DNA of 64,000 nucleotides from Oxalobacter sp. Its GTDB lineage: Bacteria; Pseudomonadota; Gammaproteobacteria; Burkholderiales; Burkholderiaceae_D. Below, piece after piece: positions 27,402-36,275 of this stretch. Positions within the stretch are counted from its first letter, which is position 1. Every line of letters begins with the position of its first letter. The DNA is taken from NCBI GenBank assembly GCA_003605115.1, contig QZKY01000015.1, positions 372,001-436,000 of the forward strand, written 5' to 3'. A model generated the notes under the pieces. The model did no database searches, was not told where the DNA came from, and saw nothing but the letters and a program-made list of their open reading frames with translations. Both the position numbers and the translations under genes were made by a program.

Positions 27402-27991
27402 TTTTTGATTTTCCGGTAAGTCAGCGAGCAGACCAGTCCGCCAAGGCCGAGCACAATGTAGGCGAGCGGCACACGCAGCAGGCCGACACTCACAAAAGCG
27501 ATGATGGCGAACGTGGCGCAGGGCAAAATGCCCAGCGGATGCGCCTTGAATGCATCAATGAATTTGAGCCCCGTGCCCGCGATCAATCCGGATGAAATGG
27601 CGCTCATGCCACGCAGGGCACCAGTCAGTCCGGGGTGCGAAGCGAATTGTGTGCAGACGGTTGCGATAATCAAGAGAATGACCAGTGGCAGTGAAAGCAT
27701 GCCTGCCATCGCAGCCAATGCACCGGGCCAGCCAAAATGACGGCCACCGATGATGACGGCAAGATTGACAACATTAGGGCCCGGGAGAATTTGCGCGACA
27801 GCCCACTCTTCGGCAAACTCGGCATTGGTGAGCCATTTTTTTCTTTCCACCAGTTCGCGTTGCGCCACAGCGAGTGCGCCGCCGAATCCTTGCAGTGCCA
27901 GCCAGGTAAAGGAGAGGTACAAGTCAGATAGCGATTGCGGACGCGCTTTTTCTTCGGCGGGAGCGGGGGTCATGATCTTGGCAATACTCAT
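27398..27991 (-). CDS. chrA: Chromate transporter subunit, short ChrA (first half)
   Basis: A 197-aa membrane protein, the N-type half of a two-gene CHR transporter. Motifs are FTWLALQGFGGALAVAQREL and VAQILPGPNVVNLAVIIGG. The ATG at 27991 overlaps the hpnE stop as ATGA, better than an in-frame TTG at 28000. Its position in the hpnD-hpnE run suggests co-transcription with squalene genes, which has no obvious functional reason. Confidence 0.88.
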   Translation of the reverse strand: MSIAKIMTPAPAEEKARPQSLSDLYLSFTWLALQGFGGALAVAQRELVERKKWLTNAEFAEEWAVAQILPGPNVVNLAVIIGGRHFGWPGALAAMAGMLSLPLVILLIIATVCTQFASHPGLTGALRGMSAISSGLIAGTGLKFIDAFKAHPLGILPCATFAIIAFVSVGLLRVPLAYIVLGLGGLVCSLTYRKIKK

Positions 27992-29367
27992 GCGGAACAA
28001 CAGTATGTCTGGGGAAGGGGTTCATCCTTGTTGATTAACGCTCGGGCAGCACGCACCCCGCTTCTGACCGCGGCTTCAAGGGTGGCGGGATAATCGCATG
28101 CCGTGTAGTCGCCTGCAATGACCAGGTTGTCGATGCCGGTTGCATTATCCGGTCGTATCAGCTTGGGCGTGCAGGCGAGTGTGGCGTATGGCTCGGAAAG
28201 GATTTTTGTTGATAGTGGCCGTGCAAGTTCGGGACGGTTGAATGCCTTGGCCAGTTGGGCCGCAATGGCTACTGAGAGCGATGCTTCGTCAAGCGAGAGG
28301 GTGTGGCTTGAGGCGCTGACGACGACGGCCATGAGTCCGGCTTGCGCCTTATCCAGTTGTCCTCTATCAAAGACAAACTGCCCGAATTTTTTTTCTTCCG
28401 GGTGATCAATCAATGCATAAAAAGGATTATCCAGTCGTGTATTCGCTGGATATTGCAAGTAGCAGGTCGTGATGGGCTCGTACTGGAATGCCTGGAGTGC
28501 CGCAAGATCGGTCAGACCGTCGAGCAGCGAAGCCGCAGGACGCGGCGGCGTGGCAATAACAAGGGCATCGAAGGTGTCGCCTTCTCCATCGCCATCAGCG
28601 TTTCCCTTGATTTGCCAGCCCGAGGCATTCTGAATCAGTTGTCGCACAGGATGACCGAGTGTGATCTTGCCATCGCGCTGTTTCACAAAATCGGCGGCAC
28701 GTTCGGCAAACAAGGCGGAGAGATCGCGCTTTGGAATCAACATGTCGGATGCAGAACGTTTCGCACCGATACTGTCGCGCAGTACGTTCAAAAAAACTTG
28801 GGCGGAAGCGCGTTCCGGCGGTGTGTTCAATGCAGCCAGACAGAGCGGTCGCCACAACAAGCCATACAGGCGCGGCGTTTGATTGAAGCGATCGAGAATG
28901 TTCAGTACGGTGCAATCTTCATTCAGATGCCATCCTATCCAGCGCGCGGCGGTCATGAAACGCACGAGCGCCAGTTTGTCATCCTTGTCCAATCCCTTTG
29001 TGCGCAGCAATCCGATCAGCAAATGGAAAGGGGCAGGCAAGTTTGACGCGAAAAAGTCCATGCCGTTTTCCGCAGCGGGATAGCGCATTTGCAGTGGCAG
29101 GCGCAGCAATACGTCTTCAGTACGAATACCGACTTTGCGCATCAGGCGCAAGGATTCTGCGTAAGCGCCCAGGAGAATGTGTTGGCCATTGTCCAGGGGT
29201 TTGCCGTCAATTTCTACGCGCCGCGCGCGTCCGCCGAGTGTCTGTGACGCTTCATACAGGGTGACGTGCCAGTCGGCATCGGCCAGGGTAACGGCTGCGG
29301 CGCAACCGGCCCATCCGCCGCCGATTACGGCAACGCGCTTCGCAGTTTGCTTGTTAATTGTTGACAT
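27988..29367 (-). CDS. hpnE: Hydroxysqualene dehydroxylase HpnE
   Basis: An FAD-dependent amine-oxidase-fold enzyme that reduces hydroxysqualene to squalene, the hopanoid precursor. The dinucleotide-binding motif VAVIGGGWAGCAAAVTLADA sits at ~13-32, followed by LYEASQTLGGRARRVEIDG and DNGQHILLGAY, all typical. The C-terminal AGDYTACDYPATLEAAVRSGVRAA completes the FAD site. I chose the ATG at 29367 (459 aa), which overlaps the hpnD end by 14 bases; 30 earlier codons are probably not translated. Confidence 0.93.
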   Translation of the reverse strand: MSTINKQTAKRVAVIGGGWAGCAAAVTLADADWHVTLYEASQTLGGRARRVEIDGKPLDNGQHILLGAYAESLRLMRKVGIRTEDVLLRLPLQMRYPAAENGMDFFASNLPAPFHLLIGLLRTKGLDKDDKLALVRFMTAARWIGWHLNEDCTVLNILDRFNQTPRLYGLLWRPLCLAALNTPPERASAQVFLNVLRDSIGAKRSASDMLIPKRDLSALFAERAADFVKQRDGKITLGHPVRQLIQNASGWQIKGNADGDGEGDTFDALVIATPPRPAASLLDGLTDLAALQAFQYEPITTCYLQYPANTRLDNPFYALIDHPEEKKFGQFVFDRGQLDKAQAGLMAVVVSASSHTLSLDEASLSVAIAAQLAKAFNRPELARPLSTKILSEPYATLACTPKLIRPDNATGIDNLVIAGDYTACDYPATLEAAVRSGVRAARALINKDEPLPQTYCCSA

Positions 29368-30187
29368 ACGCTTTCCAGGCAAGCCAGATTTTACGCGGTG
29401 TGGAGAGCGATATTCTGCGATCCAGCACACAGAAATCATTACGTCTGATTTCCTCAAGCAAGCGGCGGTAAATGGCAGCCATGATCAGCCCCGGTTTTTG
29501 CGGGCGACGGTCTGCAATGGGCAACAATGCAAAAGCTGAATCGTAAGCCGTCTCAGCACGTTCTGCCTGAAAGCGCATCAGTTCCAGAAATTGCGGTGTG
29601 TAATGCGCGTTCCGCAAGTCTTCCTCGATGACGCCAAACCGCGCTAGTTCGTCTCGGGGCAGGTAGATGCGTCCCATCTGGGCATCCTGGCCGACATCGC
29701 GAATGATGTTGGTGAGCTGAAAAGCCAGTCCGAGTTGCTCCGCATACTGCAGTGTTTCCAGTTGCGTGATGCCGAAAATTCTTGCAGAGAGGATGCCCAC
29801 AACGCTGGCTACATGCCAGCAATAATTTCTCAGGCTTTCATAATCCGGATAACGCACCGTATTCAAATCCATCGCCATGCCATCAATGAGCGCATGCAGA
29901 TGGGCGCCTTCCAGACCGTAAATTGTCAAGTGGGGTTGCAGGGCGCGGGTGACGGGATGGTTTGGTGCGCCTTGCAGCATCTGGTCGATTTCGTTGCGCC
30001 ACCACTGGAGTTGGATGCGGGCGATGCCGGGGTCGGTGCATTCGTCCACCACGTCATCGACTTCGCGGCAAAAGGCGTATAGCGCTGTGATCGCACGACG
30101 GCGTTCAGACGGCAGGAAGAGGAAGCTGTAATAGAAGCTGGAACCGCTTTGTGCGGTGCGTTTTTGACAGTACGCGTCGGGAGACAT
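29354..30187 (-). CDS. hpnD: Presqualene diphosphate synthase HpnD
   Basis: This condenses two farnesyl diphosphates into presqualene diphosphate. The squalene/phytoene synthase signatures are SFYYSFLFLPSERRRAITALYAFCREVDDVVDE (first Asp-rich motif) and LGLAFQLTNIIRDVGQDAQMGRIYLP (second). 277 aa from the ATG at 30187; a TTG four codons earlier is possible. HpnC, which normally sits next to it, is absent from this cluster. Confidence 0.93.
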   Translation of the reverse strand: MSPDAYCQKRTAQSGSSFYYSFLFLPSERRRAITALYAFCREVDDVVDECTDPGIARIQLQWWRNEIDQMLQGAPNHPVTRALQPHLTIYGLEGAHLHALIDGMAMDLNTVRYPDYESLRNYCWHVASVVGILSARIFGITQLETLQYAEQLGLAFQLTNIIRDVGQDAQMGRIYLPRDELARFGVIEEDLRNAHYTPQFLELMRFQAERAETAYDSAFALLPIADRRPQKPGLIMAAIYRRLLEEIRRNDFCVLDRRISLSTPRKIWLAWKAYVNN

Positions 30188-30255
30188 GAATGTTAGCAAG
30201 ACGGTTTGTAGACGAGCATTATCGCGTAAAAAAGAAGCACAGTACAGCGTCGTTT

Positions 30256-31170
30256 TTACGGGATGAGGCCAAGCGCTCGCAAATGGGGATCTGCCAACGC
30301 AACGGCTTGCCGCCCTTCCTCTATCCCTTCTTTGGCACGATGAAATTCCATCAAACCAATATGCGACATTTGGGGCGAGATAAGGACATCCGGTGGGTCG
30401 CCCGCCAGACGGCTGCGGGTGATGCGCACTTGCATGATGGTGATGCTCGCAGCCATGATGTCCAGCACGGAAGGCAATTCCGGTTCGTCACTGGGGTCGC
30501 GAGAAGGCAGGATTTTTTTGAAGGCATCCTGCACTTTGCGCACCCAGCTGCGTGAAGGATTGTCATGAATCTCGGTCTGAATATCGTCACGCATGAGTCG
30601 GTTGAAATCGTCAGAATTCAAATCGACTGCGATGACGAGATCCGCACCCATCGCCCGTGCCAGGGAGACGGGGACGGGGTTGACCAATCCGCCATCGACC
30701 AGCAATTGATCGTCACGCCAGATGGGTGAAAACATGCCGGGCACGGCGATGGAAGCGCGAACAGCATCGGTAGTAGAGCCATTCCGCATCCAGACCTCTG
30801 CACCGTTGTGCAGCGCGGTGGCGACGGCACCAAACGGCAGTTTCAAATTCTCAATGAGTTGATCGCCGAACTGTTTGCGGAAAAAATCCATGAGACGCTC
30901 GCCACGCAACACACCGCCGTTCAAGTGAATATCCAGCAGTGAAACGATCATTTTGAGATCGATATCGTGCAGCCATGCTTCAAAACGATCCATCTCTCCG
31001 GATGCGTAGATGGAGCCCACCAACGCGCCGATGGACGTGCCGCAGACAAGTTCCGGGCGGATGCCGCGTTCTTCCAGTGCGCGGATGACGCCAATGTGCG
31101 CCCAGCCACGCGCAGCGCCACCGCCCAGTGCGAGGCCGATTCGAGGTTTGCGACGACGGTTAATAGGCAT
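30256..31170 (-). CDS. Patatin-like phospholipase (RssA-like)
   Basis: A serine hydrolase of the patatin family, 304 aa. The oxyanion hole GGGAARGWAHIGVIRALEE is at ~15-33, the nucleophile elbow GTSIGAL at ~44-50, and the catalytic Asp in DGGLVNPVP at ~160. It is cytoplasmic by sequence, with no signal peptide. It resembles RssA/YchK proteins, with lipid hydrolase activity expected. It lies 49 bp after nadB and 68 bp before hpnD on the same strand. Confidence 0.9.
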   Translation of the reverse strand: MPINRRRKPRIGLALGGGAARGWAHIGVIRALEERGIRPELVCGTSIGALVGSIYASGEMDRFEAWLHDIDLKMIVSLLDIHLNGGVLRGERLMDFFRKQFGDQLIENLKLPFGAVATALHNGAEVWMRNGSTTDAVRASIAVPGMFSPIWRDDQLLVDGGLVNPVPVSLARAMGADLVIAVDLNSDDFNRLMRDDIQTEIHDNPSRSWVRKVQDAFKKILPSRDPSDEPELPSVLDIMAASITIMQVRITRSRLAGDPPDVLISPQMSHIGLMEFHRAKEGIEEGRQAVALADPHLRALGLIP

Positions 31171-31219
31171 GGTGTGAATGTCGTAAGGGCGTTAAGTGTT
31201 TTTTTGAGTGTGATGCGTG

Positions 31220-32854
31220 TTATTTCGGATCGAGGCGAATTTGTTCTCGCATGGTCGGCACCAGCACACTCGGAAGGGCTTTGGGGAGCGTTTCAGGATA
31301 ATCCCGACTGCAATGCAAGCCGCGACTTTCATTGCGTAATAATGCGCTTTTGACGATCAACCAGGCGGATTCCACGAGGTTGCGCAGCTCAAGCAAATCG
31401 CTGGTGATGCGGTAATTGGCATAGTATTCGTCGATTTCTTCGCGGAGCAACTGGATGCGACGTTTGGCGCGATCCAGGCGCTGTGTGGTGCGCACAATGC
31501 CGACATAATTCCACATAAAGCGGCGTAACTCGTCCCAATTATGCGAAATGACCACTTCTTCAAACGCATTGGTGACGCGGCTTTCATCCCAGCCAGGCAG
31601 GGTCGGGAGTGTGACAGGTTTTTGTGTCTGGATATCTTGTGCCGCCGCGCGCCCCATGACCAGACATTCGAGCAGGGAGTTGCTGGCGAGGCGATTGGCA
31701 CCATGCATGCCCGTGCAGGCAACCTCACCCACCGCATACAGTCCCTGCACATCGGTACGGCCGCGCGTGTCTGTCACGATGCCGCCGCAGGTGTAGTGCG
31801 CGGCGGGAACGATGGGGATAGCTTGTTTGGTGATGTCAATGCCGAAGTCTCTGCATGTGGCGAGAATGTTGGGGAAGTGCGATTGCAAAAACTCCGGCGA
31901 TTTGTGGGAAATGTCGAGGTGAATATAATCCAGACCGCGTTTTTTCATTTCAAAGTCAATCGCACGTGCAACAATATCGCGCGGCGCGAGTTCGGCGCGC
32001 GTATCGTATTCCGACATGAAGTGTTTTCCGGCATCAACCCCGGCTTCCGGCGGAAGCCGAAGCAAGCCGCCTTCGCCGCGAACCGCTTCTGAAATCAGGA
32101 AAGATTTTGCGTAAGGGTGATACAGGCAGGTTGGGTGGAACTGGATAAACTCCATGTTTGATACGCGACATCCTGCGCGCCATGCCATGGCGATGCCATC
32201 GCCTGTGGCGGTGTCAGGGTTGGTGGTATAGAGATATACCTTGCTCGCGCCGCCCGTCGCCAGCACGGTATGTTTTGCGGCAAAGGTATTGACGGCGCGT
32301 GTTTTTTCATTGAGCACATACAGGCCGTAACACTGTGGCGATGCGGTTTTGATACCGAGCTTGTCCGAGGTAATCAAGTCGATGGCAAAATGATTTTCGA
32401 AGACAGTGATGTTCGGGCTGTTGCGAATTTTTTCTTCCAGCGTGCTTTGCACGGCGTGACCCGTTCCATCCGCCGCGTGGATGATGCGGCGATGACTATG
32501 TCCGCCTTCTCGGGTCAAATGGTATCCGGATTGAGACGTGGCATCCTTGGTGAAGGGAACACCTTGCGCGATCAGCCACTCAATGGCTGACCTGCCTTGT
32601 TCCACGACATGCTGCACGGTTGCATAGTCGCAGAGGCCTGCGCCAGCGGTCAGGGTGTCTGAAATGTGCTGCGAATGACTGTCTTCTGTGTCAAGAACGG
32701 CGGCAATGCCACCTTGCGCCCAACTGCTTGCGCCAATGCTGAGCGCGCGTTTGGAGACGATGGCGACTTTGTTTGTTGCGGCAAGGTGCAGCGCCACGGA
32801 GTAGCCAGCAAGACCGCTGCCAACAATCACAACGTCGAAATTCTGTGTGTTCAT
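31220..32854 (-). CDS. nadB: L-aspartate oxidase NadB
   Basis: The first step of de novo NAD synthesis, oxidising aspartate to iminoaspartate. The FAD motif [17 protein letters not shown] is at the N-terminus, then [26 protein letters not shown]-like ([15 protein letters not shown]), [26 protein letters not shown] and [21 protein letters not shown]. Length is 544 aa. No nadA or nadC lies in the window. It heads the minus-strand run toward the hpn and chr genes. Confidence 0.95.
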   Translation of the reverse strand: MNTQNFDVVIVGSGLAGYSVALHLAATNKVAIVSKRALSIGASSWAQGGIAAVLDTEDSHSQHISDTLTAGAGLCDYATVQHVVEQGRSAIEWLIAQGVPFTKDATSQSGYHLTREGGHSHRRIIHAADGTGHAVQSTLEEKIRNSPNITVFENHFAIDLITSDKLGIKTASPQCYGLYVLNEKTRAVNTFAAKHTVLATGGASKVYLYTTNPDTATGDGIAMAWRAGCRVSNMEFIQFHPTCLYHPYAKSFLISEAVRGEGGLLRLPPEAGVDAGKHFMSEYDTRAELAPRDIVARAIDFEMKKRGLDYIHLDISHKSPEFLQSHFPNILATCRDFGIDITKQAIPIVPAAHYTCGGIVTDTRGRTDVQGLYAVGEVACTGMHGANRLASNSLLECLVMGRAAAQDIQTQKPVTLPTLPGWDESRVTNAFEEVVISHNWDELRRFMWNYVGIVRTTQRLDRAKRRIQLLREEIDEYYANYRITSDLLELRNLVESAWLIVKSALLRNESRGLHCSRDYPETLPKALPSVLVPTMREQIRLDPK

Positions 32855-33100
32855 TGTTATGCAAGTGAAATAGATTCCAAGCTGCCACTATATTCGATTT
32901 GGTCTCTTTTTGCCTCTCAAAACCTTGATTTGAGGCATGATGCGTGCAATCGTGCAGACAATCCTGATACTTACTCACCTTTTTGGGGCGTGACACAAAA
33001 ACACTGCTGCCCAAAATAGTGGCATTTAAGGCTGAGAACGAGAGATTTTGCATGACTTCTCCCTGTTATTTGAGAGACTTTGCTTCAACGGAGGAGTACA

Positions 33101-33190
33101 ATGGGAGGGCAGCATGTAGTAGAGCCGTTTTTCATTATGAAAATTGGCGAAAATTTTGTAGTACTTTTAAACTCTAAGGAAGTATCATGA
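33101..33190 (+). CDS. Candidate 29-codon ORF upstream of a membrane micropeptide
   Basis: A very short ORF beginning MGGQHVVEPFF and ending NSKEVS. It is preceded by a strong ribosome-binding site (GGAGGA, five bases before the ATG). Its stop codon overlaps the ATG of the next short ORF as ATGA, the layout of translational coupling. No homology is recognised. It may be a leader peptide controlling the downstream ORF, or a partner protein, or chance. Confidence 0.4.
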   Translation: MGGQHVVEPFFIMKIGENFVVLLNSKEVS

Positions 33191-33267
33191 ATAACATGTT
33201 AATAAAGTCTATCGTTATTGTTGTCGTGGGCGTAGTCGTTACGACTGGCGTCATCATGATGGTTTGA
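33187..33267 (+). CDS. Candidate 26-aa transmembrane micropeptide
   Basis: A 26-aa ORF with Met-Asn-Asn-Met then a lysine (KSIVIVVVGVVVTTGVIMM), i.e. one nearly uninterrupted transmembrane helix. AAGGAAG lies six bases before its ATG, which overlaps the preceding ORF's stop. Two hairpins follow directly. The composition resembles small hydrophobic proteins of type I toxin systems or transporter-regulating micropeptides, but no specific family is recognised. It sits in the nadB-recJ gap, on the strand opposite to both. Confidence 0.55.
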   Translation: MNNMLIKSIVIVVVGVVVTTGVIMMV

Positions 33268-33310
33268 GAATAAACCATAGACTGATGGGGGATTGCAATC
33301 GCAATCTCCC
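33259..33310 (+). terminator. Two hairpins at the end of the micropeptide ORF
   Basis: ATGGTTT/AAACCAT (33259-33278) spans the stop codon, and GGGGATTGC-aatc-GCAATCtCC follows at 33287-33310. Neither has a long T-run, so termination is uncertain; the second could also serve recJ on the other strand. Confidence 0.4.
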
Positions 33311-33383
33311 GAATTTCCCTCCCGCTTCATCCGCCCCCCGCGTTTTCCCTCTTCCTGAATACCTCCCTGTAGTGACCTGATGA

Positions 33384-35090
33384 TCACGCATTTGATCGTG
33401 ACGCTTGAGCGTGTTCGACAATCAACTGCACGCGCGTGCTGCCGTTGAATTCGTTCGCATCCAGGCGGAACGCAATGCTTGCTTTTTCAGGCAGTGCATC
33501 GGTGTGACCAAACCAGATGGCTTCGTACTGTCGTCCATTTTTTTCCAGCAGCAGCTTCGTGTGTTTTTCCTTCAGAATACGCTGGCTTTTTACGCGGAAC
33601 TCATCACAAAAGATCGGCGCGGGAAAGCCTTGTCCCCAGACATGACTGTCGAGCAATTCGATAAATGCGATGGAAAAATAAGGATCTTCCAGTGCGCCAT
33701 CGGTTTCGATGACTTGTTCGAGTTGCGCTGGATGAATCAACGCGCTGCCGATTTTTTCAAAAGCTTCCGAAAAGGCTTCAAAAGCATCTTCCCGAATCGT
33801 CAATCCGGCTGCCATCGCGTGACCGCCAAATCGTTCAATCAGGTTTGGCGAATGTTTTGAAACCAGATCAAGCGCGTCGCGCAGGTGGAAGCCGGGAATG
33901 GAACGCCCCGATCCTCTGATAAAACCATCGCTTCCCGGTGCAAAGGTAATGGTCGGACGAAAAAATTTGTCCTTGAGTCGCGATGACACCAGTCCCACAA
34001 TGCCTTGGTGCCATTCCTGGTTGTAAAGCGTGATCGTGGTTTTATCCTTCGGCTCAAAATTTTCCAGATGCGCTAAGGCACTTTCCTGCATGTCGACTTC
34101 AATTTCACGTCGCTCAATATTGATTTCATTGAGTTGGCGCGCCAGCTCCCAGGCGCGCCCTTCATCGTCCGTCAAGAGGCATTCGATCCCAAGCGTCATG
34201 TCGGCCATGCGACCTGCGGCATTTAACCGCGGGCCGATGGCATAGCCCAAGTCGAACGGGCTTGCCTGTCGCGTTTCACGTCCTGCTGCGCGAAACAATG
34301 CGGCGACACCCGTTTGCATTCGTCCCTCGCGAATACGCTTCAAGCCTTGCGCGACCAGGATGCGATTGTTGGCATCGAGTTTGACCACATCCGCAACCGT
34401 ACCCAGTGCGACAAGATCAAGGAGCGCATCGAGGCGCGGTTGTGTCTGCTCGTCAAATTTTCCGCGCTGTCGCAATGCTGCACGCAAGGCCAGCAAGACA
34501 TAAAAGATGACGCCAACCCCAGCCAGATTTTTGCTGGGGAAACCGCATCCGGGCTGGTTGGGATTGACGATCACGCTGGCCGCGGGGAGGGTATCTGCCG
34601 GCAAGTGGTGATCCGTGATGACGACGTCGATGCCGCGCTGGTTTGCTTCGGCGACACCGTCCAGACTGGCAATGCCGTTATCAACCGTGAGAATGATGTC
34701 CGGTCTTTTCTCGTTTGCGACCAGCGCGACAATCTCCGGCGTGAGGCCATAACCATATTCAAAACGATTCGGCACGATGTAATCAACTTGTGCGCCCAGC
34801 GCACGCAAGCCTCGCATACCCACGGCGCAAGCCGTTGCGCCATCGCAGTCATAGTCGGCCACGATGACCATTTTTTTCTTTGCATCGATGGCATCCGCCA
34901 GAAAATGCGCAGCAGCATCAAGGTGCATCATGCCTGAAGGCGTATGTAGCCCGCGCAATTCGATGGAAAGCTCGCTTGGGTTGCTGACGCCGCGTGCAGC
35001 CAATAAACGTGCGAGAACCGGATGAACGCCTGCCTGACGCAGCGTTTCAGCGATTCGGAAAGAGTAGGGGCGGGTAACAATGCGTTTCAT
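33384..35090 (-). CDS. recJ: Single-stranded-DNA exonuclease RecJ
   Basis: A 5'-3' ssDNA exonuclease of the DHH phosphoesterase family used in recombination and mismatch repair. Motifs: VADYDCDGATACAVG at ~76-90, LTVDNGIASLDG, VVITDHHLP at ~155-163, NPNQPGCGFPSKNLAGVGV, and GPRLNAAGRM. The 568-aa length fits. Its ATG overlaps the rpfE stop as ATGA, so it is the second gene of a coupled pair. Confidence 0.95.
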   Translation of the reverse strand: MKRIVTRPYSFRIAETLRQAGVHPVLARLLAARGVSNPSELSIELRGLHTPSGMMHLDAAAHFLADAIDAKKKMVIVADYDCDGATACAVGMRGLRALGAQVDYIVPNRFEYGYGLTPEIVALVANEKRPDIILTVDNGIASLDGVAEANQRGIDVVITDHHLPADTLPAASVIVNPNQPGCGFPSKNLAGVGVIFYVLLALRAALRQRGKFDEQTQPRLDALLDLVALGTVADVVKLDANNRILVAQGLKRIREGRMQTGVAALFRAAGRETRQASPFDLGYAIGPRLNAAGRMADMTLGIECLLTDDEGRAWELARQLNEINIERREIEVDMQESALAHLENFEPKDKTTITLYNQEWHQGIVGLVSSRLKDKFFRPTITFAPGSDGFIRGSGRSIPGFHLRDALDLVSKHSPNLIERFGGHAMAAGLTIREDAFEAFSEAFEKIGSALIHPAQLEQVIETDGALEDPYFSIAFIELLDSHVWGQGFPAPIFCDEFRVKSQRILKEKHTKLLLEKNGRQYEAIWFGHTDALPEKASIAFRLDANEFNGSTRVQLIVEHAQASRSNA

Positions 35091-36163
35091 CAGAGGAGTT
35101 GTGCCAGGGATTTTCGGATCCAGAATTTGCGCTGTGATGCGGCATCAGTCACAAACGTTTTCAGTGAAATATCATTGCTGAGATGCAGGGTGACGCGGCG
35201 GATTGTTTTGGTGGTCAAGGCATTCAGAATCGGTGCAAACCAACCCTCTTCCAGTGTTTCATACACAGACAGCCAACTTCCCCAATTCTGCGCCAAGGCG
35301 GGTGCAATCAGGTTGTCGAGAAAAACCGGATCATGTGTCGTAGGATGTCGGAGAATATCATTGCTTTGGGCATCTGACGGGTATTCGGAAAAAAATTGCC
35401 CTGAGGCTTTCATGCGATCAGCAAAAGGGTAGGCATGCGCGGGGTGAGCATGGATGTAGTGAAGCATGGCGGGAAAATCGGGGCGTGTGCCCGATGCGCC
35501 GCCCCATAGCCACAGTGCGTTGATGCGTCGTGCGCCGCGCGCCTCTCGTGCGGTATTGACAGGGTGTGTATGCCAGATCATTTGCACTTCATTCAGCAGT
35601 TTTCGCCAGGCAAGTTCTCCCTCACCTTCAGGCATCCAGTGTGTTAGATTGCGCCCGCAAGCCATGTCGGGACTTGTGGTGACCATGTCTTTCCAATCGT
35701 CTGCGCGGACAAACCAGTTTACGGAGTTGCCGTAAATCAGCGTTTTCCCCGCTTCCTGGAAGGATGTCAGCACAGCCTCGAATAGTGCGCGGGATTCCGT
35801 TTCAGCGAGGTCAAGTGTTCGTCGGTCAGCCATGATCATGTGATCGTGACCGATTTGGAAATGTGCGGGATGGAGAATAAACCAGACGCCTTCTTGCTGT
35901 CCTACCCCATGCAAAGTCATGGCGGCAGAGGCGAATGGCGGGCTGTTGGCCTGGTTGAGCGTCTCTGTCAGTCCGAATTGATGCGCTTGCCAAGCTTCAT
36001 GCGGGAGGGCGCGCGCCCGTGAGTCGAAGTCAGGCGGGTGGGAGGTGTGGCGTTTGCGCGATATAAGCGAAGCTAAAGCGGGTAGCCGGAGTGTATTAAG
36101 CAGTGCTTGTCCGTTTTTTGTTGGCGGAAGAGCAAATGGCAGAAGGATCTCTATGTGGCTCAT
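35090..36163 (-). CDS. rpfE: RpfE-type regulatory/phosphoglycerate mutase-like protein
   Basis: A 357-aa protein of the family annotated as RpfE-type, present beside recJ in Xanthomonas and many betaproteobacteria. Visible landmarks are FALPPTKNGQALLNTLRLPAL, WFILHPAHFQIGHDHMIMAD, EVQMIWHTHPVNTAREARG and INALWLWGGASG. The fold is reported as related to cofactor-independent phosphoglycerate mutases, but I do not see a full catalytic set. It is coupled to recJ by ATGA and divergent from lolC. True function uncertain. Confidence 0.75.
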   Translation of the reverse strand: MSHIEILLPFALPPTKNGQALLNTLRLPALASLISRKRHTSHPPDFDSRARALPHEAWQAHQFGLTETLNQANSPPFASAAMTLHGVGQQEGVWFILHPAHFQIGHDHMIMADRRTLDLAETESRALFEAVLTSFQEAGKTLIYGNSVNWFVRADDWKDMVTTSPDMACGRNLTHWMPEGEGELAWRKLLNEVQMIWHTHPVNTAREARGARRINALWLWGGASGTRPDFPAMLHYIHAHPAHAYPFADRMKASGQFFSEYPSDAQSNDILRHPTTHDPVFLDNLIAPALAQNWGSWLSVYETLEEGWFAPILNALTTKTIRRVTLHLSNDISLKTFVTDAASQRKFWIRKSLAQLL

Positions 36164-36275
36164 ACTTGCATTTTATGGCAAACTTGCAATGTGAAGGTCA
36201 AAATGGGTTTCAGAGAATAGATATTCATCTGCCCCGACTTTTCTGCACCTGGAGCAATACCATCGGAGCAATAAT

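Noticed and set aside
32983-33177. 64-codon ORF upstream of the micropeptide
   Set aside because: Non-ATG start without a Shine-Dalgarno, overlapping the better-supported short ORF in another frame.
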